In this document: piece after piece, positions 34,601 to 46,767 of the stretch
How positions within the stretch are numbered: the first letter of the stretch is position 1
How the letters are laid out: every line of letters starts with the position of its first letter
Source: Ceratopteris richardii
Taxonomy: Eukaryota > Streptophyta > Polypodiopsida > Polypodiales > Pteridaceae
Reading direction: 5' to 3'
Assembly (NCBI GenBank): GCA_020310875.1
Contig: CM035435.1
Location: 66,501,497 to 66,565,496, forward strand
DNA: 64,000 nucleotides
The notes under the pieces: generated by a model
The model's input: only the letters and a program-made list of their open reading frames with translations
Databases searched by the model: none
Told to the model about the DNA's origin: nothing
Position numbers and translations under genes: made by a program

Positions 34601-35536
34601 ATGGGAGATTCTCTTCAAATAGAGAAGCTGGATAGAGAGAACTATCCAGCATGGTCAATGAGGATGGAAGCTCACCTTATGAGCAAAGACTTGATAGGGT
34701 ATATTACAGGTGAAGAAGAAAAGCCTCAGTTAAGAGACCCTAGTGTTCCAACTAGGGAGGAATTATCAGATTTGAAGACTTGGATGAAGAAAGATGCTCA
34801 TGCTAGGAGCATTATCTATATGGCAGTTAATGATTACTTGCTACCTCACATTAGAGGTCTTGAAAGTGCAAGTGATATATGGAATGCTTTGGAGGAGCAT
34901 TTCCAGAACACCACAAAGTCAAGGAAGGCATCCTTGTGGGCAGAATTTACCACATTCAAGAAGAAGGACTCTCAATCCATCTCAGATTATGTAACAAGGA
35001 TGAAGGACATTGCAGATGCATTAGGAGCAGTTGATGAAGACATTGAGCAAGATAAATTGGTAAGGCAAATCCTTACAGGTTTGAGAGGTGATGACAAATG
35101 GAAGCCATTCATTTTGTCTACTGAATTATCACTTGATCATTTCACTCCTGATTTAAATCAGTTGCTAGGACATATGCTAACCTTTGAGCAGGATGTCAAA
35201 GGTGAAAGTGATAAGAGTGCAGGTCAAGCAATGTATTCAAAAGATAAGAAGAAGAATAGCAAAGGGAAGCAACAAGCAAATGAAGATGAAGGCACAACTA
35301 GCCAAGCTAACTTCCTAAGAGGAAGAGGAGGTGGCAAAGGTAGAGGAAGAGGCAAGAGTAATAAAGATGGAGTCAAAGCTTGTTGGATTTGTTGGCATAA
35401 TACTCAGAGCAATGGTGGATATAATCAAAATTTTAATTCAAGAGGAAGAGGTGGCAGAAATCAAAGAGGTAATTTCAGAGGTAGAGGTAGTATTACTACA
35501 ATTATGCTTCAGATCAGAAGGAGGATTCAACATTGA
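34601..35536 (+). pseudogene. copia gag (C6)
   Basis: 311 codons from MGDSLQIEKLDRENYPAWSM. The UBN2-type gag body is intact (LLPHIRGLESASDIWNALEE, YVTRMKDIADALGAVDED, QILTGLRGDDKWKPF) and is followed by Arg/Gly-rich repeats. The zinc knuckle is damaged: CWICWHNTQSNG lacks part of the CX4H spacing and the last Cys. A frameshift near 35490-35505 causes the frame to end at 35536 instead of running on into protease. Confidence 0.9.
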
Positions 35537-36194
35537 TAATGAATGCAACTTGTGAAAGCCAAAGTGAAGACCAAAGAGTCTTCTACATTGACTCAGGGTG
35601 TAGCAATCACCTGAGTGGCAATATAGCTTTGATGACTGATTTGGAGAATAAGATAACTAATCATGTTGTTCAAACAGGTGACAATACAAAGCATAATGTG
35701 AAGTCAATTGGATTAGTGAAGGCTAAGGATGGAAGTACTCTCTTGAGTAAGGTTTTGTATGTTCCTACAATTCCTAAGAATCTGATAAGTGTAGGACAAA
35801 TTGTTGAAAAAGGTTATGAAGTTAGGTTCACTAATGAAGGAGTGTTTGTGGAAGACCCTAGCAATGGGTATAAACAAACTGTTTTAGGGAAGAAAGAAGG
35901 AAGATTGTTCACATTGAAGATTCAAGGTAATGTTGGTCATGCCTTGTATACCTATGGAGGACATAAGATCTCTGAGTTAGATCTTTGGCACAAAAGGCTT
36001 GGACACTTTAATGAAAGAGGTATCAAAGATATGGTTAACAATGGTTCAGTGCTTGGATTGCCTAATGTTGCAGGTCAACATATGACATACAGATGTGAGG
36101 CATGTCAATTAGGTAAGGCTCATAAGCAATCTTATTCCAAGCATGGTTTTATGTATTCAGAAAAGCTTGAATTGGTACACACAGATGTGTGGGG
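35533..36194 (+). pseudogene. copia protease and integrase N-terminus (C6, before C7)
   Basis: This frame holds the protease with FYIDSGCSNHLSGNI, LYVPTIPKNLISVGQIVEKG, the zinc module LWHKRLGHFNERG and CEACQLGKAHK, and the first integrase Asp in LVHTDVWG. It is broken at 36194 by the C7 insertion and resumes in the same frame at 41689. Confidence 0.93.
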
Positions 36195-36573
36195 TGTTGA
36201 GATATCAAGCTCAACATGTGATGATCCAGGATGACACGTACCAGTTTTTTGTTTCTCTGACATGTATAGTGGTCATACCGATATATGTCAGGGATACTTC
36301 ATTGAGCTTTATTAGATTTATCTACCGAGAGTGATGGCATATTTGTTTCTTGCCAGCTCACTCATTCGTGGATATTAGGTTTTTCCTTATGTACTGATCT
36401 TTATATATTGCACTTGTTGTATTCTTGTTTTTAGGTCATTCTTGTACATTCCTTTTATGTAATAGAAGAAGAAGAAGAAGATCATTCTTCCTCGCCTCAA
36501 TCTGTGTGTGTGCTTCTCCTTGAGAGTGAGAGTGTGTGTGTGAGCTCTCTTCCTTATCTCCTTCCTCATGACA
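36195..36573 (+). repeat. 5' LTR of C7
   Basis: TGTTGAGATATCAAGC to CCTCATGACA, 379 bp, with TATATAT at 36402-36408 and a (GAA)n run near 36462-36480. Confidence 0.96.
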
Positions 36574-36590
36574 TGGTATCAGAGCTAGCG
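36574..36590 (+). promoter_or_regulatory. primer-binding site of C7
   Basis: TGGTATCAGAGCTAGCG directly abuts the LTR; initiator-tRNA-Met type. A 440-bp untranslated leader with no clear gene follows to 37031. Confidence 0.92.
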
Positions 36591-37031
36591 TGGCTGTAGA
36601 GAGCTCGTGGAGAAGGCGACAGTGAAGACTACGCGACAAGGCGTGGAGAAAACGCGATTTCACAAATGGCCTCCGTTTGCTATGAAAATCGCCGTGAAGG
36701 TAGAAGACCTCAAAATATTTTCGAGAGATACCCCTTTAGCCCTTTAGGGTCACTCGTTTTTGTCAGATCGAAGTTTCGGAGCCATCTCGATCTCCGTTTT
36801 GAGCCCGCAAGGTGGGGCCCACAGAAAAACCAGGTCAGTTTCAAAAACTATAACTTGCGTTGTGTTCGGCGACACTCATATATTCCAGATCTAGAATTTC
36901 AAGCGATTCCGTGTACTGTTGATACACGAAAACTGTGTTTTTTTGAGATCGAACTGTCACATCATAGTGCGACAGTGTTCAAGCAGAAGTGCTACTTGTA
37001 GTGTGTTGCAGTGTTGTGAATTGTTGCAGAA

Positions 37032-38093
37032 ATGGCAAACGCAGATGGAATGAGTCAGCTTATGAGCGATAAGCTGGACAAGAACAACTTCCATGCTTGG
37101 AGATTCAGAATGATGAATTTCCTGATGGGAAAAGGCTACTGGAAGTACATCGAAGGAGAGAATGAAAATGTTGCGCAGTTACCAGAAAGGAATCGGACTG
37201 CAAAACAGTTAAGAGCATTTGAGGAATGGAATCAAGGAGCATAAAAGGTAATGTATTGGCTATCTATTAGCATACAGGATATCATGATTGGACACATACA
37301 GGATGCCAAGACTCCAAAAGAGGCTTGGAACAGTTTGGTCACTTTATACGAGACCAATACAAAGGCACGAAAATTGCAACTGAAGAACGAGCTGCATACA
37401 TTGGAGAAAAAGAGCATGTCGGTAAGTGACTACACTCTGAAAATCAAAAGCATATGTGAGTCACTTGCATCTATTGGCGTGAATGTAGATGATGATGATA
37501 AGGTGGAAGTGTGCCTTCGTGGTTTAGGAGCTGCATATAAGCAGTTCAGAACTTCTATACAGACTAGGGAAAATATTTCGAATTCTGCTGATTTGGTATC
37601 TATGCTGATTATTGAAGAAAAGAATCTTGGTGAGGATTCAAACTCCCAAGGAAATCCCAGTTCTGAGCAGGTATTCTACTCTGGCAAAGGAAGAGGAAGA
37701 GGTAGAGGTTTTGGAAGTGGAAGAGGAAACAATAACCAAGACCAAGGTCAACAACAGAATCATGCAGGAGGAAGAGGACAGTTTCGAGGCAGGGGGAGTC
37801 AAAGAGGTTGCAAAAATTTCCAAAGAAATGATTCAGGTAATGATAGTAAAGGATGCTCGAATTGTGGTAAACCTGGACACTTTGAACGTGATTACAGGTT
37901 GAAGAATCAAAATAACAAAAGGCAGCAAAACAACTATGCATCCACAAGTGCAGATGATTCTGAGAAGCTGTTTATGGTTCAACATCACATGATGAATACG
38001 ATGTCTGGTGGTGTTTCAAAATCGAATGATAATCTCTGGTATGTTGATTCAAGTGCTTCAAATCACATGACCAGTCATGCAAAAATGGTTTAG
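37032..38093 (+). pseudogene. copia gag and protease start (C7)
   Basis: Starts MANADGMSQLMSDKLDKNNF at 37032. A TAA at 37242 (after EEWNQGA) is the only stop; the same frame continues KVMYWLSISIQDIM with the UBN2-type body (AWNSLVTLYETNTKARKLQL, YTLKIKSICESLASIGVNVD) and a Gly/Arg-rich stretch. The zinc knuckle is CSNCGKPGHFERDY, where the last Cys is Tyr. The protease motif is WYVDSSASNHMTS, with Ser in place of the Gly of DSG; this substitution occurs in other copia proteases. The frame ends at a +1 slip in an A run near 38080-38084. Confidence 0.92.
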
Positions 38094-40602
38094 TAGTTTG
38101 CAGAAAATGCCAGTTCCTAGATATGTTGAAACAGGTGATGATACATCACATCCTATTGAGCATACAGGAAACATAGCATTGTCTATGGAGGACGGAAAGG
38201 TAAAACATCTCGCTGATGTGCTACATGTTCCAAATATAACAAAGAATCTCGTTTCTGTTGGACAAATGGTTGACCAGGGATTACAAGTCAGGTTTAATGC
38301 TGATGGATTATATGTAGAAGAGTACAAGCAGGATGGACGATTGGTTGCCAAAGGAAACAAAGTGGGTAGGATGTTCACCTTAAATGTGAAGATTCCTGAA
38401 ATGAATGCAGCCATGTTTGCAAAAGGTGCAGGAGTTATTGCAGATATAGAGATATGGCACAAACGGATTGGACATCCAAACTTGCAAAGGCTGAAACTGA
38501 TGCAGTCAAAGGAGATTGTCCATGGACTACCAAATTTCAAAGTTGCAGAAATGCAAAAGGTATGTGTAGCATGTCAATTTGGTAAACAGTCAAGAGCATC
38601 ATTTCCACATGACAAGCATGTTAGTGAGAATGTACTAGAAGTAGTACATACAGATGTTTGGGGTCTAGCAAAGACCACATCTATGGATGGTTGCAGGTTT
38701 TATGTTACTTTCATTGATAACCATACACGCAAAGTATGGGTATATTTCATGAAAGAGAAGAGCGAGGTGTTTACTCACTTCCAGAATTTTAAAGCTATGG
38801 TGGAAAAGCAGACAGGGAAGGACATTCAAACATTAAGATCTGATGGAGGAGGTGAATACATGTCAAATGAGTTCATCAGTTTTCTAAAAAATCATGGAAT
38901 TCGGCGTTAGTTTTCATGCAGGTATACACCACAACAGAATGGTGTTGCTGAACGCAAAAATAGACATATTGCAGAAATAGCAAGAGCCTTGATGGCTGAG
39001 AAGAATATGCCTCATTGTTATTGGGCAGAAGCTGTGCATACTGCTGTATACATCATGAACAGAACTCCGACTGCTGTTGTACATCAAGTTACACCTGAAG
39101 AGAAGTTTACAGGTAAAAAGCCAAACTTATCACATCTGAAAGTTTTTGGTTGTATTCCATATGTACATGTTCCAGATGAGTTGAGGACGAAGCTTGATCC
39201 GAAAGTAGAAAAATGTGTCTTCATTGGATATTCCCTTGAGCAAAAGGGGTACAAATGTCATAACCCACTCACACGACAGGTGAAGGTGAGCAGAGATGTG
39301 GTATTTGATGAAATGTCAAGCTTCTATGCAGATGCCAAAGAAGGACTAAATCTTGAACCAAATGACAAAGAAAATGCTGAAAAATCTAGTGCAGAATCTC
39401 AAGTTTTGAGTGGACCGGATGCATCACCAAGCAATAGTTCCAACTCAAATCCATGGAGTGGAAGATTGCGTGGAAATTTCAGTCCAGCAAATTCATCAAA
39501 TACATCCAAGAAAGGTAAAGAAAAGCTTTCTGCTGGTAGTAAAACAGGTGCAGGTTTTGAAGATGTTGATGGAGATTCAAGTGGTTCAGAAAAGAGTATT
39601 GATGAGGAACTTGGATTGCCCTCTGTGAAGACTCCAGCAGTAAGAAGGGCATATGCAGATGATACAAGAAGAAGTGACCTAGGACCAAGAAGATCTGGGA
39701 GGATGTGTAATTCAGTGCAACGATTGACATATGATAGCTACATGGCTCGCCATTGTGCCTACATGACAAAGGTAATACAAGATGTTGAACCTTCTTGTTT
39801 TGAAGATGCAATTGGTAATGCAGATTGGGAAAAAGCTATGGATGAGGAGATGGCTGCACTTTATGGAAATGATACATGGAAGCTGGTTCCATTGCCACAA
39901 GGAAAGAAATCCATAGGCTGCAAATGGGTTTACAAGGTAAAGCATAATGCTGATAGTAGCATAAGCAGGTATAAAGCACGATTGGTAGCTAAAGGTTATG
40001 CACAGACATATGGCATTGATTATGAGGAAACACTCAGCCCTGTAGCTAAAATGTCTACTGTCAGAACACTTGTTGCATTAGCTACAGCAAAAGGATGGAC
40101 TTTGCATCAGATGGATGTGAAGAATGCTTTCCTACATGGTGAGTTACAAGAAGAAGTATATATGGACCAGCCACAAGGATATGAAGATTCAAAGCATCCA
40201 GAATATGTTTGCAGGTTGCAAAAGGCTTTGTATGGGCTGAAGCAAGCCCCTCGTGCATGGCATGCAAGGATTGCTGATTACTTAACCAGCATTGGGTTCT
40301 CTATGTGTGATGCAGATCACTCACTATATGCAAGGAAGGTTGATGATGGCATCACTATTGTGGCTATTTATGTTGATGACCTGATTGTAGGTGGTGATAA
40401 TGAAGAAAACATCAAAGAGGTAAAGAAACTTCTTATGCAGGAATTCGACATGAAAGATCTTGGTGTGCTACGCTATTTCTTGGGCATTGAGTTTATACAT
40501 ACAGAAACAGGTATATGGATGTCACAAAGGCAATATGCCTTGAATATGCTGCAAAAGTATGGTATGGCTGATTGTAAGCCAATTTCTATGCCATTAGATT
40601 AG
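38077..40602 (+). pseudogene. copia protease, integrase and RT (C7)
   Basis: After the frameshift the frame runs 277 codons to a TAG at 38908, then resumes in the same frame to a TAG at 40600. Protease end: VLHVPNITKNLVSVGQMVDQ. Integrase: WHKRIGHPNLQRL, CVACQFGKQSRASF, VVHTDVWGLA, LRSDGGGEYMS and NGVAERKNRH, with all catalytic residues present. RT: KAMDEEMAALYGNDTW, CKWVYKVKHNADSSISRYKA, DYEETLSPVAKM, MDVKNAFLHGEL, YGLKQAPRAW and active site YVDD in IYVDDLIVGGD. Confidence 0.95.
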
Positions 40603-40605
40603 AAT

Positions 40606-41310
40606 TTGAAATTGGATACTACATCAGGTGAAGCATTGGAAAATGCTACTATGTACAGGAAAATTGTGGGAAGTCTTATATATCTCACAATTACAAGGCA
40701 TGATCTAAGTTATACTGTTGGACTTGAAACTCAGTTTATGCAGGTTCCTAGGAAGCCACATTTGGATGCTCTGAGGCGCACTCTACATTATGTGAGTGCT
40801 ACTTTGGATTATGCATTGTTTTATGAAGCTGGTGTGGAGTTGCAGGTTCATGGATACATCGATGCAGATTGGGCTGGTAGTACTCCAGATAGAAGATCTA
40901 CTAGTGGCTTTCTTTTCTCACTTGGAGGTGCAGCTATTACATGGAGCAGCAAAAAGCAACCCACTATTGCTTTGTCGAGTACAGAGGCTGAGTATAGAGG
41001 TGTTGCAATGGAAGCATGTGAGGCATCATGGCTAGAGATGTTACTTGCAGATTTAGGTGTGGAAGTGCAAAAGCCTATCACTATCTATTGTGATAATCTT
41101 AGCAGCATACAGTTAGCACGGAACCCTGTTTTCCATGCTAGAACAAAGCATATCGAGGTACATTATCACTTCATCAGAGAGAAGGTATTAGCAGGTGATA
41201 TTGATCTTGTTTATGTGAGAACAGATGAGCAGGTTGCTGATATATTCACCAAAGCACTTGGAGCTGAGAAGTTAAAGAAGTTTCGAGAGATGCTTGAGGG
41301 GGAGTGTTGA
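40606..41310 (+). pseudogene. copia RT tail and RNase H (C7)
   Basis: It continues after the TAG at 40600-40602. It contains YRKIVGSLIYLTITRHDLSY, STSGFLFSLGGAAITWSSKK, SSTEAEYRGVAMEA, IYCDNLSSIQLARNPVFHAR, HFIREKVLAGDIDLVY and FTKALG. The frame runs through the purine tract and terminates inside the first bases of the LTR (TGA at 41308). Confidence 0.94.
41296..41304 (+). promoter_or_regulatory. polypurine tract of C7
   Basis: GAGGGGGAG immediately before the 3' LTR. Confidence 0.92.
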
Positions 41311-41683
41311 GATATCAAGCTCAACATGTGATGATCCAGGATGACACGTACCAGTTTTTCATTTCTCTGACATGTATAGTGGTCATACCGATATATGTCA
41401 GGGATACTTCATTGAGCTTTATTAGATTTATCTACCGAGAGTGATGGCACATTTGTTTCTTGCCAGCTCACTCATTCACGGATATTAGGTTTTTCCTTAT
41501 GTACTGATCTTTATATATTGCACTTGTTGTATTCTTGTTTTTAGGTCATTCTTGTACATTCCTTTTATGTAATAGAAGAAGAAGAAGAAGATCATTCTTC
41601 CTTGCCTCAATATGTGTGTGTGCTTCTCCTTGAGAGTGAGAGTGTGTGTGTGAGCTCTCTTCCTTATCTCCTTCCTCGTGACA
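41305..41683 (+). repeat. 3' LTR of C7
   Basis: 379 bp, TGTTGAGATATCAAGC to CCTCGTGACA, followed by the TGGGG duplication. Confidence 0.96.
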
Positions 41684-41688
41684 TGGGG

Positions 41689-44161
41689 ACCATCAAAAGA
41701 TTTCAGTATCAATGGTTCAAGGTATTATGTGATTTATGTTGATGATGCTACCAGATGGATCACTATATATGTGATTAAAGATAAGTCAGAGGTATTCAAT
41801 ACATTCAAACACTATCATGTGTATGCAGAGAGAATTACAGGTCATAAGTTGAAGAGACTAAGGTCAGATGGAGGGGGAGAGTATTTCTCTAATCAGTTCA
41901 GTGATTACTTGTGGAATGCAGGTATAAAGAGAGAGGTTACTTGCAGGTACTCTCCTCAACAAAATGGTGTAGCAGAAAGGAGAAATAGAACCCTTGTTGA
42001 GTTTGCAAGATCCATGATGAAGGAGAAAAATTACCCAAATTATTTGTGGGCTGAGGCTGTAAATAGAGCTACTTATTTGGTTAATAGATTACCATGTAAA
42101 GCTTTGTAGGGTATGATGCCATATGAGGCATGGTGGGGTAAGAGACCTACTCTACATCATTGCAAAGCATTTGGATGTTTGGCATATGCATATGTGCCAT
42201 CTCAATTGAGGCATAAATTGGAGCCTAAAGCTGAAAAATATGTGTTTATTGGATATGATGATAAGCAGATGGGATATAGGTTGTGGATTCCATCCACAAA
42301 ACAATTCCTTGTGTCTAAGTATGTTACATTTGATGAGCAAGGTACTTGGTATGCAAGTACAATCAATATTTAAGCAGGTGATGAAGAAATTGTGGATCAA
42401 AAGAAAGGTAAATCAAAGGTTCAGATATTTGATGAAGAGAAGAACAATGAAGTACAGGTTGAAGTAGAAGAAGTGCCAAGGTTTGATCCAGAATGTGATG
42501 AACTAGAAACCTCAAGAAGTGGAGAACTCAGAAGGTCAACAAGACACAAATGGCAACCTACAAGGTATAGCTATGACACTTCTTTTTTGGCTACCAAAGA
42601 TTATGCTTATATGATAAAGGCAAACGAAGACCCTTCTACATATGAAGAGGCAAAAGATAAGCAAAATTGGGAGAAAGCTATGCAGGAAGAGTATGATGCA
42701 TTGATGGAGAATCAGACATGGGATTTGGTTCCTAAACCAAATAGTCAGAAGATCATTGGATGCAAATGGGTCTATAAGACAAAGAGATTTGCAGATGGAA
42801 GTGTGTCTAGATATAAAGCTAGAATTGTTGTGAAAGGGTTTGCTCAGACATATGGTGTAGATTATGATGAGACCTATAGTCCTGTGGCAAAGATGACAAC
42901 CATCAGGACACTTATAGCCATTGCTGCATGTAAAGGTTGGAAATTATGTCAATTAGATGTGAAGAATGCTTTTTCAAATGGTTATATTTCAGCTGATGTT
43001 TTCATGGAGCAACCACAAGGATTCAGAGATGAAAGGTATCCAGATCATGTGTGCAAGCTCAAGAGAGCTTTGTATGGTTTGAAGCAGGCCCCAAGGGCAT
43101 GGAATTATAGAGTTGTGAAGTTCTTGAAAGAACTTGGATTTTAAGTATCAAAGGCAGATAGTAGTTTGCTTGTCAAAGCAAGTGATGATGGGTTCATTTA
43201 CATGTGCATATATGTTGATGATATAATTCTTACAGGTATAGATGATAAAGGCATTCAAAGCCTAAAGAAACAAATGGAGAAAGAGTTCAAGATTAGTGAC
43301 TTGGGAGACTTGTCATATTTCTTGGGCATGGAGATCTCTTACACTCAACATGGAGTGTATATAACTCAAGAAAGGTACTTGAAGAACTTGTTGATCAAGT
43401 TTAAAATGAATGATTGTAGGGTAGCACCTACTCCAATGGAGGTGAATCACAAATTAAGCAGATATGGAGGAGAAGAGTTCAAGGATATGAAGCTAGATCA
43501 AAGTTTGGTTGGTAGTCTGATTTATGCTACTTTAACTAGGCCTGATTTGTCATATGCAGTTGGACTATTGTCTCAATTCATGCATTGTCCTAGGAAAGAA
43601 CATTAGATTGCAGGTCAAAGAGTGTTGAGGTACATTAAGGGTACACTCAAAGAAGGTTTGTATTATGGTTTTACATCAGATACAAACATCAAGATCTATA
43701 GTGATACAGATTGGGCAAGTAATCCTGATGATAGGAGATCAACTTATGGATACTTATGTTATGTGGGAGATAAGTTAATTTCTTGGTGTTCAAAGAAGCA
43801 ACACACAGTTTCTTTGTCATCTACAGAAGCAGAGTACAAAGGTATGGTGGAAGCTGCAAAGGAAGTGATATGGCTTAAGACTCTTATGAAGAGTTTTGAC
43901 ATCATTCAGAGTACACCCACTATTTATGGAGATAACATGAGTTCATTGTATCTAGCTGCTAATCCTGTTTTTCATGCTAGGACTAAACACATTGAGATTT
44001 AGTATCATTTTCTAAGAGAGAAGGTGATGGATAAAGAGATTGAAATAATTCATACTTCAACAAAAGATCAGATAGCTGATATGCTAACTAAAAGCTTGGA
44101 TGGACCAAAGCTACAGAGATTCAAAGACATGGCAGGCATAAAGAAGATAGAGAAAACCTAA
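41689..44161 (+). pseudogene. copia integrase, RT and RNase H (C6, after C7)
   Basis: It continues the C6 integrase frame with FSINGSRYYVIYVDDATRW, LRSDGGGEYFS and NGVAERRNRT. The RT follows: QTWDLVPKPNSQKIIGCKWV, SRYKARIVVKGFAQ, LDVKNAF, YGLKQAPRAW and YVDD in IYVDDIILTG. RNase H ends with SSTEAEYKGM, YGDNMSSLYLAANPVFHART and MLTKSLDG. In-frame stops at 42107, 42370, 43142, 43604 and 44000 precede the natural stop at 44159. It has more lesions than the inserted C7, as expected for an older element. Confidence 0.94.
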
Positions 44162-44171
44162 ATTGATGATT

Positions 44172-44181
44172 GAGGGGGAGC
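44172..44181 (+). promoter_or_regulatory. polypurine tract of C6
   Basis: GAGGGGGAGC just before the 3' LTR. Confidence 0.9.
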
Positions 44182-45200
44182 TATTGGTGCAGGGCAATCA
44201 ACAATTGATGTTTTGATGAAGAATGGAAGCTAAGGGCTGAAGAAAAGATCAAGTTATGAAGCTTGAAAGAAGTGCATATCCAAGAGATGAAGATGTGTAC
44301 ACATGTGTACATTAATTCAGAGATAGTTTACTTATATCTTTGTATAGTTATGAGCTTGTAAATATTTGCCTATATAAACAAAGAAAATGTCGGGGCAAAT
44401 AAGAGAGATTGTGTTAGAATAAGTTTTGAGGAGAATTAGATGTCAATAGATACTTTAGAAGTGAGTAGAATCTCTCTTATCATCTAGATGTAAATTTCTG
44501 AGAAATAGAAAAATGTTGCACCCGATCTTTCTGAGTAATCTCCTTCTGTGTTGAATCTTTTGTGAAATGCTTTTGTACAAGTCTAAGTCTACAATTGATT
44601 GAACTCTGTACAAATTTTTAGCTTCTAATTGTGATCAGGCTAAGAGAATTGAGTGTAGATTCATTTGTATGTGTAAGAGGAAAGTAGAGAAGCTACAGGA
44701 GGTGCAAAATTTGATGCTAATGTTTTGGTTAGTTCTCCTTCCATAGTGTAAATTTTTGAGCAAGCAAGCACTGATTTTTTAAGTTGAAGGTAAGCTACCT
44801 ACGGCTAAAAGCATTTGCATAAATGGGTTCTAGATTGAGAGAACCAAGTGTTATAAGTTACAGGTGTCTAAATCGACTTCTCAGAAGAAGAGTTTTAGAC
44901 ATAGGTGACTTGTTAAGTTCATTTCTCAAGATCTAATAAGTCTTTTGAAATGATTTAACTTGGAGAAGGTGCGCAAACTATAGGAGACACCTTGTGCAAA
45001 GTTTTATAAAAAACTTTACACATTTGATAAGTCAATGAGAGAGTTATGTGCAACAGACTTTCTGTAGAGTCTTCTTCTTCACAGTTTATCCAAAATTTTC
45101 ATTGAGCCTCTAAATTGGTGAAGGTTTGAGTTACTCTTGATATAGAGGTGTTCTAAATTCAAGAGTAGCTTGTTCTTTTGGAGATTAACACTCTCCATCA
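44182..45200 (+). repeat. 3' LTR of C6
   Basis: 1019 bp; starts TATTGGTGCAGGG (the terminal TG mutated to TA) and ends CTCTCCATCA. TATA box at 44371-44378. Followed by the AGAGA target duplication. Confidence 0.95.
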
Positions 45201-45205
45201 AGAGA

Positions 45206-46633
45206 GAGGCCATCATAGGAGAATCATATGATAAGAAAGAAAAGACCAAAAAGATTATTGTGACCATTGAGGAGAACGAAGAGAGATGTACCTACATAGG
45301 AGATGACCTAAGTGCAAAAGAAGAAATGGAGCTTTAGCTCTATTAAGGGAATATAGGGATATGTTTGCATGGCACTATAGAGACTTGAAGGGGGTAGATC
45401 CGAGAATATGCTCTCATACGATCCCCATGACTGTTGATGCCAAGCCAACCAAACAGAAGCCCTACACCTATAATGACACTTATGCAGCTAAAATAAAAGA
45501 AGAAATCGACAAGCTGATTAAAGCTGGATTTATCTATGAGATTGAGCATATTGAATGGGTGTCCCCCATTGTAGTGGTACCCAAGAAGAATGGGAAGTTG
45601 CGAGTGTGTATTAACCTTAAAAAAGTTAATGCCGCTACAATCAAAGATAGCTATCCGCTTCCAATCACCGAACATTTATTGGAGCGTGTTGTAGGAAAGG
45701 AATGTTTATAGCTTTCTTGATGGATTTTCAGGTTACAACCAAGTAGCCATTGCCCCAGAAGATCAACACAAGACGGCTTTTGCCACTGAATGGAGAATCT
45801 TTGCATTTCGAGTGATGCCATTTGGGCTCACAAATGCACTTGCAACATTCCAAAGGCTCATGTGTCATGTCTTCAAAGAGTTCTTGCGAAAGAGCTTAGA
45901 AGTATATGTGGACGATTTTATGTGCTCATTCCCAAGAAAGAAGATACCATATCCCTGAGTTCAGACAGATTTTCAACAAGTGTAGAGAATATCGAGTGTG
46001 TCTGAACCCAGAGAAGTGTGTTTTCATGGTTCGACAAGGTAAGATCTTAGGTCATGGTACAAGCCTTTATGGGACATTGTGGATATTACCGTAGATTTAT
46101 CCACATGTATGCAATCGTAGGTAAACCTCTTTATGCCTTATTGACAAATTTTGAGTGGAATGATGAATGTGAAAATTCCTTCGAGGAGCTGAAGAGACGT
46201 TTGTGCTCAGCACCAATACTGAACACTCTTGATTGGAATAAACCATTCCATGTCCATGTAGATGCATCCAATCATGCAATAGGATGTGTGCTAGCACAAC
46301 CCACAGGTGAAGGAAATCTAGACTTGCCTATAGCATACGCTAGCAGACATCTCACTACAGCTGAGCGAAATTATACAACAACAGAGAGAGAAGGTTTAGG
46401 CATGGTATATGCCGTGAAAAAGTTTAGGCACTATCTATTGGCCAATAAGTTCAAGTTTTTCACTGATTATCAAGCTTTGTTATATTTGGTCAATAAACCT
46501 TGCAATATAGGACGTCTAGTAAGATGGTTCCTCTTGCTAATGGAATATGACTTTGAAGTTGTTGTTAGAAAAGGTAGAACCCACCTCCGGGCATATCACC
46601 TTTCTTGCATCACTTCAGGAGAGTCACCGCAAG
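45206..46633 (+). pseudogene. gypsy RT and RNase H (G1, third piece)
   Basis: The frame continues from 33359. RT motifs: YRDMFAWHYRDLKGVDPRIC, IYEIEHIEWVSPIVVVPKKN, a frameshift near 45705, YSFLDGFSGYNQ, FGLTNALATFQRLM and active site YVDD at 45904-45915. Near 46053 a short deletion joins KILGH directly to the VQAFMGHCGYYRRF segment. RNase H: FHVHVDASNHAIGCVLAQ, YASRHLTTAERNY, FFTDYQALLYLV and RKGRTH. It stops near 46633 where the TRIM sequence begins; integrase is not present. Confidence 0.93.
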
Positions 46634-46767
46634 GTGATGGGCTAACCACTTGCCTCAAAAGCCATGGTTGAGGATTAATTCCTAATCCTCTCTCTTAGGG
46701 TGTAGTTCAACCATCTCCTATCTGTGAAGGTTGTGGTTCAACCATCTCTTCCTATCACTTTATTACA
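46634..46767 (-). repeat. 3' LTR of TRIM copy 1 (truncated)
   Basis: On the minus strand it starts TGTAATAAAGTGATAGG directly after the purine tract and matches the 5' LTR to the GGGC D-arm-like element, then stops. It contains a ~33-bp local duplication around GGTTGAAC. Confidence 0.78.

Larger units (their letters stand above)
36195..41683 (+). mobile_element. Ty1/copia element C7 inserted in C6
   Basis: 5489 bp with two 379-bp LTRs and the target duplication TGGGG at 36190-36194 and 41684-41688. It sits within the integrase of C6 and leaves that frame continuous. The LTRs differ at about 8 of 379 positions by eye (2.1%), seven of them transitions. It is the youngest element here. Coding capacity is near complete, with only four lesions: TAA 37242, a +1 shift near 38080, TAG 38908 and TAG 40600. 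Confidence 0.96.
33360..45200 (+). mobile_element. Ty1/copia element C6 inserted in G1 and itself split by C7
   Basis: Both LTRs are 1019 bp. The perfect target duplication AGAGA lies at 33355-33359 and 45201-45205, and the G1 frame is continuous across the insertion. About 50 LTR mismatches by eye (4.9%). Without C7 and its duplication the element is about 6.3 kb. Gag and protein style resemble C1, pointing to the same copia lineage. Confidence 0.95.
19944..46633 (+). mobile_element. Ty3/gypsy element G1, twice interrupted
   Basis: Pieces in order on the plus strand: 5' LTR 19944-20548, PBS, leader, gag to 24973, [copia C1], protease 31625-33359, [copia C6 containing C7], RT/RNase H 45206-46633. 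Integrase and 3' LTR are missing; the element ends where a TRIM begins. Without the inserts about 8.2 kb of G1 remains. The PBS type and protein style suggest the Tat/Athila side of plant gypsy elements (inference). Confidence 0.9.

Noticed and set aside
36459..36482. (GAA)n run as an independent microsatellite feature
   Set aside because: It is part of both C7 LTRs at the same position, so it belongs to the element.
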